A stretch of DNA of 42,750 nt from an uncultured bacterium (GTDB taxonomy: Bacteria > Bipolaricaulota > Bipolaricaulia > RBG-16-55-9 > DRJF01): NCBI GenBank assembly GCA_913053845.1, contig CAJXGD010000017.1, positions 1-42,750 of the forward strand, written 5' to 3'. The notes below the pieces were generated by a model. It saw only the letters and a list, made by a program, of their open reading frames with translations. It did not search any database and was not told where the DNA came from. Both the position numbers and the translations under genes were made by a program. The number at the start of each line of letters is the position of its first letter. Within the stretch, counting starts at the first letter, position 1. Positions 8,232-16,154 of this stretch are shown in pieces.

Positions 8232-8289
8232 GATTGGATCGCTCCTTAAGTGACAGGTCGGCCGATTCTAGGCCACTTGGTCGCAGTAG

Positions 8290-8757
8290 TCAACTGAGCC
8301 GCCCGGCGCTCTTCAGCACTGCCAGCAGCCCACCGGCGCCCAGCGCCGCCAAGGCCAAGGCGGCCGGGAAGCTGAGTTTGAGCGGCAGATAGAGCCCCAA
8401 GATCAGGCTGAGCCCGGCGAGCAGTACCAGTTTTCCCAACCGCCACAGCCGGAGGTCTGCCTCCCGCCGGACGGCAGGCCTCAGCACCCAGAGCGCCAGC
8501 GTCCCGATGAGCGCCAGACCCAGCAGCAAGGGTTGCGCGCCCTGGAGCACGCCCCAGGCGGCTAGCGCGGTGCCCGAAGTGAGCAGCAGCCCATCCCACA
8601 ACTGACCGCGCCGCTCGTCCGCTCGGCCGGCCAGGCCCAGCAGGCCCCAGAGTACCGCAGCTACCAGCCCACCCGACAAGCCCCGTAAACCGAGCGCCAA
8701 GGCGAAAAAACCTACACTGAGCGCCAGGATGATCCTGGCCAGCCGATCCGGATTCAT
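8290..8757 (-). CDS. Multi-pass membrane protein of the first MoxR cluster
   Basis: A 155-residue integral membrane protein of unknown function. The ATG at 8757 shares one base with the stop of the DUF58 gene (TGATG), which supports this start over the in-frame upstream one at 8778. About four or five hydrophobic helices alternate with arginine-rich loops: IILALSVGFFALALGL, LVAAVLWGLLGLAG, LLLTSGTALAAWGVL, LLLGLALIGTLALWVL, LVLLAGLSLILGLYL, FPAALALAALGAGGLLAV. There is no recognisable enzyme motif. Coupling to the DUF58 gene suggests a structural partner in the same membrane system. Confidence 0.65.
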   Translation of the reverse strand: MNPDRLARIILALSVGFFALALGLRGLSGGLVAAVLWGLLGLAGRADERRGQLWDGLLLTSGTALAAWGVLQGAQPLLLGLALIGTLALWVLRPAVRREADLRLWRLGKLVLLAGLSLILGLYLPLKLSFPAALALAALGAGGLLAVLKSAGRLS

Positions 8758-10061
8758 CACTTGGCCCACCTGGTCCACCTCCGGGCCAGCGCCGTCCGCA
8801 GCGCGGCGCGCAGGGGGCGCTCGATCTCCCAGTTGGCCACCCGCACGCCTGCCCGCCTCAACCGGGTCAGCGTCGCCTCCCGCTCCAGTCGCGCGATCCG
8901 CAGGGCCAGTTGCACCTCCGGCAGGCGCAGCTCAAGCCGCGGCAGCTCAAAAGAGATCGGGTCGGGACTGATCAGCAGCACTTGATAACCTCGGGCGCGC
9001 AAGTGCTCGATGAACGGCGGGTCGTCCGGCAAGAGCGGGCTGAGTATCACGATCTGCGAGCCGGCAGGGAAGAGCCGCACCGGCAGGTTGTCCAGCTCGG
9101 CAAAGACGGCGCTCTTACCCGGCCGCGCCGCGGTGAGCGCTTGCAGGATTTTTTGCTGCTGGCGCGCGCCATAGCCGGGCATCGTCCAGGAGAGAAAATC
9201 ACCGTAGATCAAGAGGGCCACCCGGTTGCCGCTCTCGAGCAGCGAGCTGGCCACCGAGGCGGCAGCCACAATCGCCGCTTCGAACAGCCCCTGACCATCA
9301 CGCAGATAGCTGGCCTGACGGGCATCTAGAACGATCCCCACGTCGGACGCCCGCTCCTGCTCAAAGGCGTTGCTGATCAGCTTGGCCTGCCCGAGGGCCT
9401 GGTAGCGGGCGGAGGCCTTCCAGTTGATCCAACGCAGCTCGTCCCCCGGCTGGTACTCGCGTGTGCCGAAGAATTCGATGCCGGCACCAGACTCACGCGC
9501 CTTGACCGTGCCGGCATAAACGCGGGTGCGCCGCGGTCGGATGGCGATGGGATCAAGCACGACGCTCCGCGGCAGCACCGCCAGGCGGCCCGGTGCCGGC
9601 AGGTCCAGCTCCAGTTGGGTCAGACCGAGCCAATCCTGAACCTGGACCCGCAGGGCGCCAAACTCGAAGAGGCCACGCTCCGCCTGGACGGTATACTCCC
9701 AGCGGCAGCGCTGGGTCTGCGCCAGTGCCCCCCGATGCTCTGTCTCGCCGCTGGTGACCGTCAGCCCCAGCGGGGTCAGATCACGCAGGCGGACAGAATC
9801 CAGATCGGTTCCGGTATTAAGTACTTCTAGTCCCACGCTGGCCGGCTGGCCGGCTGGCAATTGACTGCGGCTGAGCGAGCGGTGGACCTCTAGCCGCAGT
9901 TGTCGCGTGTCCAATCCCTGATAGATGCCGGCTGCCAGCACGATCAGCAGTGGCAAGGCCAGGGCGATCAGGTGGCCTGAGCGCAGCGCCAGACCGGATA
10001 AAACAAGCAGCAAGGCCAGGCTGACCAGCAGCCACCAGCGCCCGGTTCTCTTCAGTCTCAT
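8757..10061 (-). CDS. DUF58-domain membrane protein
   Basis: A 434-residue protein partnered with the MoxR ATPase. The ATG at 10061 overlaps the MoxR stop codon (ATGA). Two hydrophobic helices at the N-terminus (WWLLVSLALLLVLSGLAL and IALALPLLIVLAAGIYQ) anchor it. An extracytoplasmic or beta-rich region follows, then the DUF58 core with the signature FGTREYQPGDELRWINWKAS and a von Willebrand A-like fold. The metal site is not canonical: the expected D-x-S-x-S reads LDARQAS here, so metal-dependent adhesion is doubtful. Family members work with MoxR ATPases in envelope or complex-assembly functions that are poorly defined. Confidence 0.88.
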   Translation of the reverse strand: MRLKRTGRWWLLVSLALLLVLSGLALRSGHLIALALPLLIVLAAGIYQGLDTRQLRLEVHRSLSRSQLPAGQPASVGLEVLNTGTDLDSVRLRDLTPLGLTVTSGETEHRGALAQTQRCRWEYTVQAERGLFEFGALRVQVQDWLGLTQLELDLPAPGRLAVLPRSVVLDPIAIRPRRTRVYAGTVKARESGAGIEFFGTREYQPGDELRWINWKASARYQALGQAKLISNAFEQERASDVGIVLDARQASYLRDGQGLFEAAIVAAASVASSLLESGNRVALLIYGDFLSWTMPGYGARQQQKILQALTAARPGKSAVFAELDNLPVRLFPAGSQIVILSPLLPDDPPFIEHLRARGYQVLLISPDPISFELPRLELRLPEVQLALRIARLEREATLTRLRRAGVRVANWEIERPLRAALRTALARRWTRWAK

Positions 10062-11026
10062 TCGATAGTGGGCACGGGCACGGTGCGCACGATGCGGTCT
10101 ATGACGCTCTCGATGGGAATCTCCCGTGCCCACATGTCAGGCTTCAAGATCAGCCGATGGGCCAGGACCGGCCGGACGACCGATTTGATGTCGTCCGGGA
10201 TGACATACTCCCGCCCTTCCAGCGCCGCACCGGCCCGCGCCAGCTTGAGCAGCGCCAGCGAGGCCCGCGGACTGGCCCCCAGCTCCAACTGCTCGTCGGA
10301 ACGGCTGGCGGTCACGATAGAGACGATATAATTAATTAAGTCCCGATGAACGTGAATTGTCTCTACCATTTGAGCCATCTGCAGCAGCTCTTCCGGGGTG
10401 ATTACCGCTTCAAGCTCGATTTCGTCCCGCTGGCGCGCCTGGCGCCTGAGCAGGATTTCTGCCTCCTCCTGCGGGTTGGGATAGCCGACCTGCAACTTCA
10501 TCAGGAAGCGGTCCAGCTGAGCCTCCGGCAGCGGGAAGGTGCCTTCAAATTCGATGGGGTTCTCAGTGGCCAGAACGATAAAAGGTCGTGGCAGCGGCAG
10601 CGTCTCGCCCTCCAGCGTCACCTGATACTCCTGCATCGCTTCCAGCAAGGCGCTCTGCGTCTTAGGCGAAGCGCGATTGATCTCATCGGTCAGGACGAGC
10701 TGGGCGAAGATCGGCCCTCGCCGCAGGACAAATTCGCTGGAGCGGCGGTCGAAAACGTAGGCGCCGGTGACATCGCCGGGCAAGAGATCGGGAGTGAACT
10801 GGATGCGCTTGAACTCCAGCCCCAGCACCTGAGCGAAGCTTTTGGCGATAAGAGTCTTGGCCAGACCGGGATAATCTTCGAAGAGCAGATGTCCTCCAGC
10901 CAGCACTGCCAGCAGCACCTGGCGCAACAAGGGGCGCTTGCCGATGACCGCCTTTTCCACTTCGGTGATGATTCTATCGGTCTTCTCGGCCAGAGCCTTG
11001 ACGCTGAGCGTCTGAGGACTGAGCAT
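10058..11026 (-). CDS. MoxR-family AAA+ ATPase (first copy)
   Basis: A 322-residue AAA+ chaperone-like ATPase. The Walker A region is EDYPGLAKT (about 50-58), the MoxR variant in which the usual G-x-G-K reads G-L-A-K; Walker B is LTDEINR (112-118); sensor 1 is VLATENP with the typical MoxR context FPLPEAQLDRF. The AAA+ lid domain follows. MoxR proteins remodel or activate partner proteins, usually VWA or DUF58 proteins encoded beside them, as here. GAGAGGAG lies about 7 nt upstream of the ATG. The start overlaps the preceding gene by 53 nt. A second, diverged MoxR is encoded at 31921-32916. Confidence 0.95.
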   Translation of the reverse strand: MLSPQTLSVKALAEKTDRIITEVEKAVIGKRPLLRQVLLAVLAGGHLLFEDYPGLAKTLIAKSFAQVLGLEFKRIQFTPDLLPGDVTGAYVFDRRSSEFVLRRGPIFAQLVLTDEINRASPKTQSALLEAMQEYQVTLEGETLPLPRPFIVLATENPIEFEGTFPLPEAQLDRFLMKLQVGYPNPQEEAEILLRRQARQRDEIELEAVITPEELLQMAQMVETIHVHRDLINYIVSIVTASRSDEQLELGASPRASLALLKLARAGAALEGREYVIPDDIKSVVRPVLAHRLILKPDMWAREIPIESVIDRIVRTVPVPTIE

Positions 11027-11618
11027 GAGTAAACTCCTCTCGACTGTAATTTTCCAGGCTTTGCACCGCGTGCTGCAGTGCCTGCTGATATTGTATATCT
11101 TGAGGGCTGCGGCCCAGCAAGCGACGGCCCAGGCGGGTCAGCCGCACAAAATGAAGGGCGGGTTCAGTTTGGCTCAGGACTCTCTCCAGTCGCTCATCTC
11201 CCGACCAGCCGCCGGCCTGCAAGAGCCGGCGCGCTTCGGCTTGGGGGACGCCCCGGCGAATGGCGATCAGCCGCCGGGCCAGGCGGCGCAATTCGCGGCG
11301 CGGCCCCACGCGCAGGGCACCGTACTCGCTCGCCCGGTTGATCTGCCAGGCCAACTGCCGGACGCGACCCCAGTTAGCCCTTTGCTCCAGCAGCTCCGGC
11401 CTAGCCCGCCGGCGCGGGCTCCGGCGCCGCCAGAAGGGGAATACCGTTACGGCGACGCTGAAGAGCACCAGGACCAACAAGGTCCAATAGAGCAGGTCGG
11501 GCAAGGCCAACAGGAAGGGCCAGAGGCGCCACAAGAGAGCGGCAGACAGCAATAGCAGCAGAAACAGGCCGCTGCCCAGCCAGAGGCGTCTAAGCCGTTG
11601 TCCCCAAGATTCCGCCAT
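10974..11618 (-). CDS. Membrane protein between DUF4129 and MoxR genes
   Basis: A protein of about 214 residues with two adjacent transmembrane helices near the N-terminus (FLLLLLSAALLWRLWPFLLAL and LLYWTLLVLVLFSVAVTVFPF) and a cytoplasmic, arginine-rich, helical C-terminal domain. In other genomes this position, between a DUF4129 protein and MoxR, is often taken by small membrane proteins of unknown function. The start is uncertain: ATG at 11618 (MAESWGQ) or 11636 (MEQQKIM); both overlap the upstream gene. The C-terminus overlaps the MoxR start by 53 nt. I do not recognise a named domain. Confidence 0.62.
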   Translation of the reverse strand: MAESWGQRLRRLWLGSGLFLLLLLSAALLWRLWPFLLALPDLLYWTLLVLVLFSVAVTVFPFWRRRSPRRRARPELLEQRANWGRVRQLAWQINRASEYGALRVGPRRELRRLARRLIAIRRGVPQAEARRLLQAGGWSGDERLERVLSQTEPALHFVRLTRLGRRLLGRSPQDIQYQQALQHAVQSLENYSREEFTHAQSSDAQRQGSGREDR

Positions 11619-12558
11619 GATCTTCTGTTGCTCCATAGCTCTGTTCGATGGAGTGCAGGCAACTAAGCGCCTCGCTGCGCTGGGCCTCATCGACATGATA
11701 CTCTCCGTAGCGCACCAGCTCAAAGAGCCGGGTGAGCCGGGTGACGTCGGCGCTACGAATCCCGGCCCGCCCCAGGGCAGCCTCGAACTCGCGCGGGGTG
11801 AGCTGGCGCAGTTGGGATGCGGCCAAATTGGCCCGGCGACTCAGCACCTGGCTCATCTGGTGATAGGCTCGTAGGACGACATCTTGCAGCGCCGAGCCGG
11901 CTTCGAGCTGACGGGCGGCCTGACCGGCTAACTCGGCCAGTTGCGAGATCTGATCATCGCTGCGCTCCAGCCGCTCGGCCCAGCGACTCCAGATCAGCCA
12001 ACCCAGCCCGCTGGCCAGGGTGAGTAGCAGCAAGCCGCCAAGGGTCAGGCCCAGCCAACCGGGGAAATGGCCCTGCTGCAGGGTAGGCTCAACCGGGGAG
12101 GGTGAGTGCGGCGGCGGCGGCTTCGGCGCGGCTGGCAACTGGAGCGCGGGGCTGGGCTGCTGGAGCTGTCCCAGATGGATGAACAACCAGCGGCCCAGGG
12201 CTACCAGTCCCAGCAGCAACAGGATGAAGACCAGCCAGGCCATCCAGCGGCTTTGCGGGGGCTGCTCGTGGACCAGCTCGTATTCGGGCCGGCGCCGGCT
12301 GCGGTGCAAGCGATAGACCAACAGGATGATCAGCGCCCAGAGGAAGAAAAAGGCGGCCAACAAGATCCAGAAGCTCTGCCCGGAGGCGGCCCCCGGTCCC
12401 AGCGACCCGCTGAAGGTGGGCCCGGCGGGGCTTTGCAGCAACTGTCGGAAATGTTTGGCGGGAAATCGCACACTGGAGAGCCCTGCGGCCAATAAAATCA
12501 GGGCCCCCAGCGCCAGTACGCCGGTGATTATGGTGAGATGCTTGCGCCGTTCACTCAT
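11590..12558 (-). CDS. DUF4129-domain membrane protein
   Basis: A 322-residue membrane protein. Four hydrophobic segments are visible (about 9-28, 62-83, 106-127 and 165-190), with a proline-rich loop (PAAPKPPPPHSPSPVEP) between the third and fourth. The C-terminal part carries the DUF4129 signature: DVVLRAYHQMSQVLSRR, then LTPREFEAALGRAG and TRLFELVRYGEYHVDEAQRS. DUF4129 often occurs at the C-terminus of membrane transglutaminases in MoxR/DUF58 loci; the transglutaminase domain itself is absent here. It is the first gene of the cluster, directly behind a promoter that leaves only about 7 nt of leader and no Shine-Dalgarno sequence. Confidence 0.82.
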   Translation of the reverse strand: MSERRKHLTIITGVLALGALILLAAGLSSVRFPAKHFRQLLQSPAGPTFSGSLGPGAASGQSFWILLAAFFFLWALIILLVYRLHRSRRRPEYELVHEQPPQSRWMAWLVFILLLLGLVALGRWLFIHLGQLQQPSPALQLPAAPKPPPPHSPSPVEPTLQQGHFPGWLGLTLGGLLLLTLASGLGWLIWSRWAERLERSDDQISQLAELAGQAARQLEAGSALQDVVLRAYHQMSQVLSRRANLAASQLRQLTPREFEAALGRAGIRSADVTRLTRLFELVRYGEYHVDEAQRSEALSCLHSIEQSYGATEDHGGILGTTA

Positions 12559-12571
12559 TGCCGTCTGTCAA

Positions 12572-12600
12572 ATTCTAACTGCCGGTCTATAGTTCTTCAA
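12572..12600 (-). promoter_or_regulatory. Promoter of the DUF4129-MoxR-DUF58 cluster
   Basis: On the minus strand TTGAAG (12600-12595) and TAGAAT (12577-12572) are separated by 17 nt. The start point would be near 12565, about 7 nt before the ATG at 12558, leaving no room for a Shine-Dalgarno sequence. Confidence 0.6.
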
Positions 12601-12665
12601 GCGTCAGCCGGCATCCCCTGGAGTCGCCTGCGATTCGGACCATTCTAATGGGACAAGGAACTCCC

Positions 12666-12694
12666 TTGACAGCTCCAAGCCCCGCTGCTATCAT
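12666..12694 (+). promoter_or_regulatory. Promoter of the trehalose synthase operon
   Basis: TTGACA (12666-12671), 17 nt, TATCAT (12689-12694). Predicted start near 12701, giving a leader of about 70 nt before the trehalose synthase ATG. It diverges from the promoter at 12572-12600. Confidence 0.75.
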
Positions 12695-12734
12695 CCGCCG
12701 CAACCAGCAATCTTCACTTTGAATAGGGAGGCGG

Positions 12735-12746
12735 ATGCAGGTCTGA
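12735..12746 (+). other. Possible three-codon leader ORF
   Basis: In the leader of the trehalose synthase gene, AGGGAGG (12725-12731) is followed 3 nt later by ATG-CAG-GTC-TGA. The spacing is shorter than ideal. The strong Shine-Dalgarno sequence fits no in-frame ATG/GTG/TTG of the main gene; the only in-frame near-cognate codon at a usable distance is CTG at 12743. Either a minimal leader ORF or an alternative start is possible. Confidence 0.25.
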
Positions 12747-12772
12747 GGCTGGCTGGGGCCAGGCCGGCGCTA

Positions 12773-14017
12773 ATGAGCAGAAAGCTCGCCGATTATCAAA
12801 CGATTGCCGCAGCGGAGATCCTCGCTGAGGTGCATGAGCTGGGCCGACGCCTCAGTGGGCTCAAGCTGCTGCACCTCAATTCGACCAAAGATGGAGGCGG
12901 AGTGGCCGAGCTGCTCTCCTGCTTACTGCCCCTCTTCAACGACCTGGGCCTGCAGGCCGACTGGCAGGCCATCCAAGGGCCGCCGGAGTTCTTTCGGGTC
13001 ACCAAGGCTTTTCATAACGCCCTGCAGGGCCGGCCGACGGTGATCACCCCGGAGATGTACGCGCTCTATCAGCAGGTCAACGAGCAGAACGCCAAGCGGC
13101 TGGACCTGGGCGCCGATGTGGTCATGATCCACGACCCCCAACCGATGGCGCTGGTCGGCCGTCGTCCACCAGGCAGCAAATGGATCTGGCGCTGTCACAT
13201 TGACCTGTCCCATTCTGCACCTCGTGTCCTGCTCAACCGGCCGGAGCGCAGCGCCTGGGAATTGCTGGTTGACTACGCTAATCAGTATGATGAAGCGATC
13301 TTTTCCTTGACCGACTTCGCGCAAAATCTGCTCATCCACCAGCATATCATCCCCCCATCTATCGACCCGCTCTCGGAGAAAAATCGCGAGCTGCCCCAGG
13401 AGTTGATCGCCGATATCTGTGCCAACTTGGGCATTCCGGATGACCGACGGGTGATCTTGCAGGTCTCGCGCTTCGACCGCTTCAAGGATCCGCTGGGGGT
13501 CATCGAAGCCTACCGGCTCTTCAAGGCACGGATTAATCATCGCAAGCGCTTTGATACTTGTCTAGTGCTGGCCGGCGGCAGCGCCTCCGACGATCCGGAG
13601 GGCCAGGAAGTCTTGTCCGAGGTGCGGGCGCGGGCAGGCGCTGATCCGGAGATTCATATCATCGAGCTGCCCTCCGGCTCCCATCAGGCGATCAACGCCC
13701 TGCAGCGGCGGGCGGACATCATCGTGCAGAAATCGCTGCGTGAAGGCTTTGGCCTGGTGGTGGCGGAGGGGCTGTGGAAGCGCAAACCGGTGGTGGCCAC
13801 CCCCGCCGGAGGCATCAAGCTACAGGTGTTAGATGGTCTAACCGGTTTCTTGGCCGGCTCTGCCGAGGAGCTGGCCGACCGCTGGGAGTATCTGCTCACC
13901 CACCCCCAGGTGGGCGAGCGGTTGGGCGAGAACGGCTATCGGCATATCAAGCAGCATTTTCTCGTCCCCCGCGAGCTGCGCGACTATCTACGCCTGCTGG
14001 CCGATCTGGTCGGATAA
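12773..14017 (+). CDS. treT: Trehalose synthase (TreT-type, GT4 glycosyltransferase)
   Basis: A GT-B fold glycosyltransferase, about 414 residues, predicted to make trehalose from a nucleotide-diphosphate glucose and glucose in the cytoplasm. The N-terminal motif LHLNSTKDGGGVAELL matches the TreT signature (N-S-T-x-x-G-G-G-V-A-E), followed by VVMIHDPQPMAL and WRCHIDLS. The C-terminal donor-binding half has ILQVSRFDRFKDPLGVIEAY and the GT4 E-x7-E motif in LREGFGLVVAEGLW. The ATG at 12773 fits the family N-terminus; an in-frame TTG at 12719 is open but lacks a ribosome site. It sits 26 bp before phosphofructokinase, which links trehalose synthesis with glycolysis. I am confident of the family, less so of the exact donor. 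Confidence 0.88.
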   Translation: MSRKLADYQTIAAAEILAEVHELGRRLSGLKLLHLNSTKDGGGVAELLSCLLPLFNDLGLQADWQAIQGPPEFFRVTKAFHNALQGRPTVITPEMYALYQQVNEQNAKRLDLGADVVMIHDPQPMALVGRRPPGSKWIWRCHIDLSHSAPRVLLNRPERSAWELLVDYANQYDEAIFSLTDFAQNLLIHQHIIPPSIDPLSEKNRELPQELIADICANLGIPDDRRVILQVSRFDRFKDPLGVIEAYRLFKARINHRKRFDTCLVLAGGSASDDPEGQEVLSEVRARAGADPEIHIIELPSGSHQAINALQRRADIIVQKSLREGFGLVVAEGLWKRKPVVATPAGGIKLQVLDGLTGFLAGSAEELADRWEYLLTHPQVGERLGENGYRHIKQHFLVPRELRDYLRLLADLVG

Positions 14018-14043
14018 AGTGGTATCACGAAGGTAGGTGGGCT

Positions 14044-15018
14044 ATGCAGCGCATCGGGGTGTTGACCTCTGGCGGCGACGCGCCGGGCATGAACGCGGCC
14101 CTGCGGGCGGTGACCCGCGAGGCCTTGGCGCGCCGGGCGGAGGTAGTCGGCATCCGTCATGGCTTCGCCGGCATCGTCCGGCAGGAGTTCATCGAGCTGA
14201 GCCGTTCGCGGGTGGGTGGCATACTCGAGCGGGGAGGGACGATCCTGCAAACCGCCCGCTACGAGGAGTTCAAGCGCCCGGAGCGCCAGCGCCAAGCCCG
14301 AGCCATCCTGCGCGATCAGGGTCTGATCGGCCTGATCGTCATCGGAGGCGACGGCTCCTTTCGGGCGGCCCAACGGCTGCACCTGCTGGGACTGCCCACC
14401 ATCGGCATCCCGGCCACGATCGACAACGATATTCCCGGCACCGATATGGCCATCGGCGTCGATACGGCTTTGAACACCGTGATACGGGCCATAGACCGCA
14501 TTCGCGATACGGCGACCTCACATTCGCGGGCCTTCGTGGTGGAGGTGATGGGCCGTCGCTCCGGCTACTTGGCCCTGGCTGCCGGTCTGGCTGCCGGGGC
14601 GGAGATCATCCTGGTCCCGGAGGTGCCCCTTGATCTCCGCTGGGTGGTGTCGCGCATCAAGCGCGGTGAGGAGCTGGGCAAACAGCACTCGATCATCGTG
14701 GTCGCCGAGGGGGTGTGCCCGGAGGGCTCTGCCGGCTACCAGATCGCCCGGGAGATCGCGCAGCAGATCGACTATGAGATCCGGGTGACCGTGCTGGGCC
14801 ACGTGCAGCGCGGTGGGTCACCTTCGGTCTTCGACCGCTTGCTGGCGGTGCGCCTGGGCGCCGCGGCGGTTGATCGGCTCTTGGACGGCAGCTCGGGCCA
14901 GATGGTGGCCTTGCAGGGGAACGCGATTATCACCAAAAAGTTCTCGGAATGCTTGAGGCGACGGAAAAGGATCGACCGCGAGCTGCTCAAGCTGGCCCAT
15001 CGCCTGGCGGCCGACTGA
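14044..15018 (+). CDS. pfkA: ATP-dependent 6-phosphofructokinase
   Basis: Phosphorylates fructose 6-phosphate to fructose 1,6-bisphosphate, the committed step of glycolysis. The 324-residue length matches bacterial PfkA. Motifs: TSGGDAPGMN (8-17, ATP loop), GGDGS (101-105, glycine 104 as in ATP-using enzymes rather than the GGDDT of PPi-dependent ones), PATIDNDI with catalytic Asp127, GVDTA, MGRRSGYLA, and GHVQRGGSPSVFDR near the C-terminus. The ATG at 14044 begins at the conserved first strand (MQRIGVLTSGG); the longer open frame upstream overlaps TreT and is not needed. It is the second gene of the trehalose synthase operon. Confidence 0.96.
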   Translation: MQRIGVLTSGGDAPGMNAALRAVTREALARRAEVVGIRHGFAGIVRQEFIELSRSRVGGILERGGTILQTARYEEFKRPERQRQARAILRDQGLIGLIVIGGDGSFRAAQRLHLLGLPTIGIPATIDNDIPGTDMAIGVDTALNTVIRAIDRIRDTATSHSRAFVVEVMGRRSGYLALAAGLAAGAEIILVPEVPLDLRWVVSRIKRGEELGKQHSIIVVAEGVCPEGSAGYQIAREIAQQIDYEIRVTVLGHVQRGGSPSVFDRLLAVRLGAAAVDRLLDGSSGQMVALQGNAIITKKFSECLRRRKRIDRELLKLAHRLAAD

Positions 15019-15033
15019 GCGTCATTCTCCGGT

Positions 15034-15062
15034 TTGCAGGTGAGTTCGTCAGCCGGTAAGGT
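15034..15062 (+). promoter_or_regulatory. Possible promoter before GAPDH
   Basis: TTGCAG (15034-15039), 17 nt, TAAGGT (15057-15062). Both hexamers are imperfect; GAPDH may instead be read from the upstream operon promoter. Confidence 0.35.
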
Positions 15063-15116
15063 GCGTAAATGCCCTGAGCTGCCAGCTTGTCAACGAAAAG
15101 AGAAAGGAGCTGTTCC

Positions 15117-16127
15117 ATGACCAAAGTAGCTATCAATGGTTTCGGACGGACCGGACGCCAGATCCTCAAGGCGATGTTGTTGCGCCACCCTGAGCGGCTG
15201 GAGATCGTGGCCATCAACGATCTGGCCAGCGCCAAGACCAATGCGCACCTCTTCAAGCACGACAGCAACTATGGGCGCTATCCCGGACGGGTGGAGGCGA
15301 AAGACGATCAGCTGCTCATTGACGACCGCCAGATTCAGGTGCTCAAGGAGCGCGATCCGGCGCTACTGCCCTGGGAGACGCTGGGGGTGGAGATCGCCAT
15401 CGAGTCCACCGGGCTCTTTCGTGAGCGGGCGCTGGCCGAGAAGCACCTGCAGGCGGGAGCCGGGCGGGTGATCATCTCCGCGCCGGCAAAAGACGAAGAT
15501 CTAACCATCGTGATGGGCGTCAACGAGCAGGCTTATGATCCTAGCCAGCACCGGATCATCTCCAATGCCTCTTGTACCACCAACTGCCTGGCGCCGCTGG
15601 CCTACGTGCTGCATCGCGAGTTCGGCATCGAATACGGGACGATGACCACCATACACGCTTATACCAACGACCAGCGGCTGCTGGATCTGGTTCACAAGGA
15701 CTTGAGGCGGGCGCGCGCCGCGGCGATCAACAGCATACCCACTACTACCGGCGCGGCTCAGGCGGTCGAGCGAGTCATTCCGGAGCTGGCCGGGCGGTTC
15801 TCTGGCATCTCAGTGCGCGTGCCGGTGAGCACCGTCTCGCTGGTCGATTTCGTGATCCTGCTCAAGCAGACCGTCAGTGCAACGCAGATCAACGAAGCTC
15901 TGGAGCGCTATGCGCAAGAGAGCCTGAAAGATATTCTCGCCGTCTCGCACGAGCCGCTGGTCTCCTCGGACTTCAAGGGCAATTCGCATTCCAGCATCGT
16001 GGATGCGCCCTTCACCGAAGTCACCGGCGAGCGGCTGGCGCGGGTGCTGGCCTGGTATGACAACGAGTGGGGCTATGCCTGCCGCGTGGCCGATCTGGCC
16101 GTCTATATGGGCGGGAAAGCCGCCTAG
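15117..16127 (+). CDS. gap: Glyceraldehyde-3-phosphate dehydrogenase, type I
   Basis: Oxidises glyceraldehyde 3-phosphate to 1,3-bisphosphoglycerate with NAD(P). It is 336 residues, the normal size. The Rossmann motif is NGFGRTGRQ (7-15); Asp35 in INDLA favours NAD. The catalytic motif SNASCTTNCLAP has Cys153, and His180 lies in TMTTIHAYTNDQ. The C-terminus has WYDNEWGYACRVADL, the family end. AAGGAG lies 7 nt before the ATG at 15117, so the open frame upstream to 15087 is not used. It follows phosphofructokinase in the same direction with a 98-bp gap and converges on the histidine kinase gene. Confidence 0.97.
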   Translation: MTKVAINGFGRTGRQILKAMLLRHPERLEIVAINDLASAKTNAHLFKHDSNYGRYPGRVEAKDDQLLIDDRQIQVLKERDPALLPWETLGVEIAIESTGLFRERALAEKHLQAGAGRVIISAPAKDEDLTIVMGVNEQAYDPSQHRIISNASCTTNCLAPLAYVLHREFGIEYGTMTTIHAYTNDQRLLDLVHKDLRRARAAAINSIPTTTGAAQAVERVIPELAGRFSGISVRVPVSTVSLVDFVILLKQTVSATQINEALERYAQESLKDILAVSHEPLVSSDFKGNSHSSIVDAPFTEVTGERLARVLAWYDNEWGYACRVADLAVYMGGKAA

Positions 16128-16154
16128 CCGGGTAGCAGCCATTCCAAGCTATAA

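Noticed and set aside
10346..11032. Long plus-strand open frame opposite the MoxR gene
   Set aside because: It is the antisense shadow of a clear MoxR ATPase; the sequence is Gln/Leu-rich without motifs and has no ribosome site.
13774..14043. In-frame extension upstream of phosphofructokinase
   Set aside because: It overlaps TreT out of frame and the family N-terminus starts exactly at ATG 14044.
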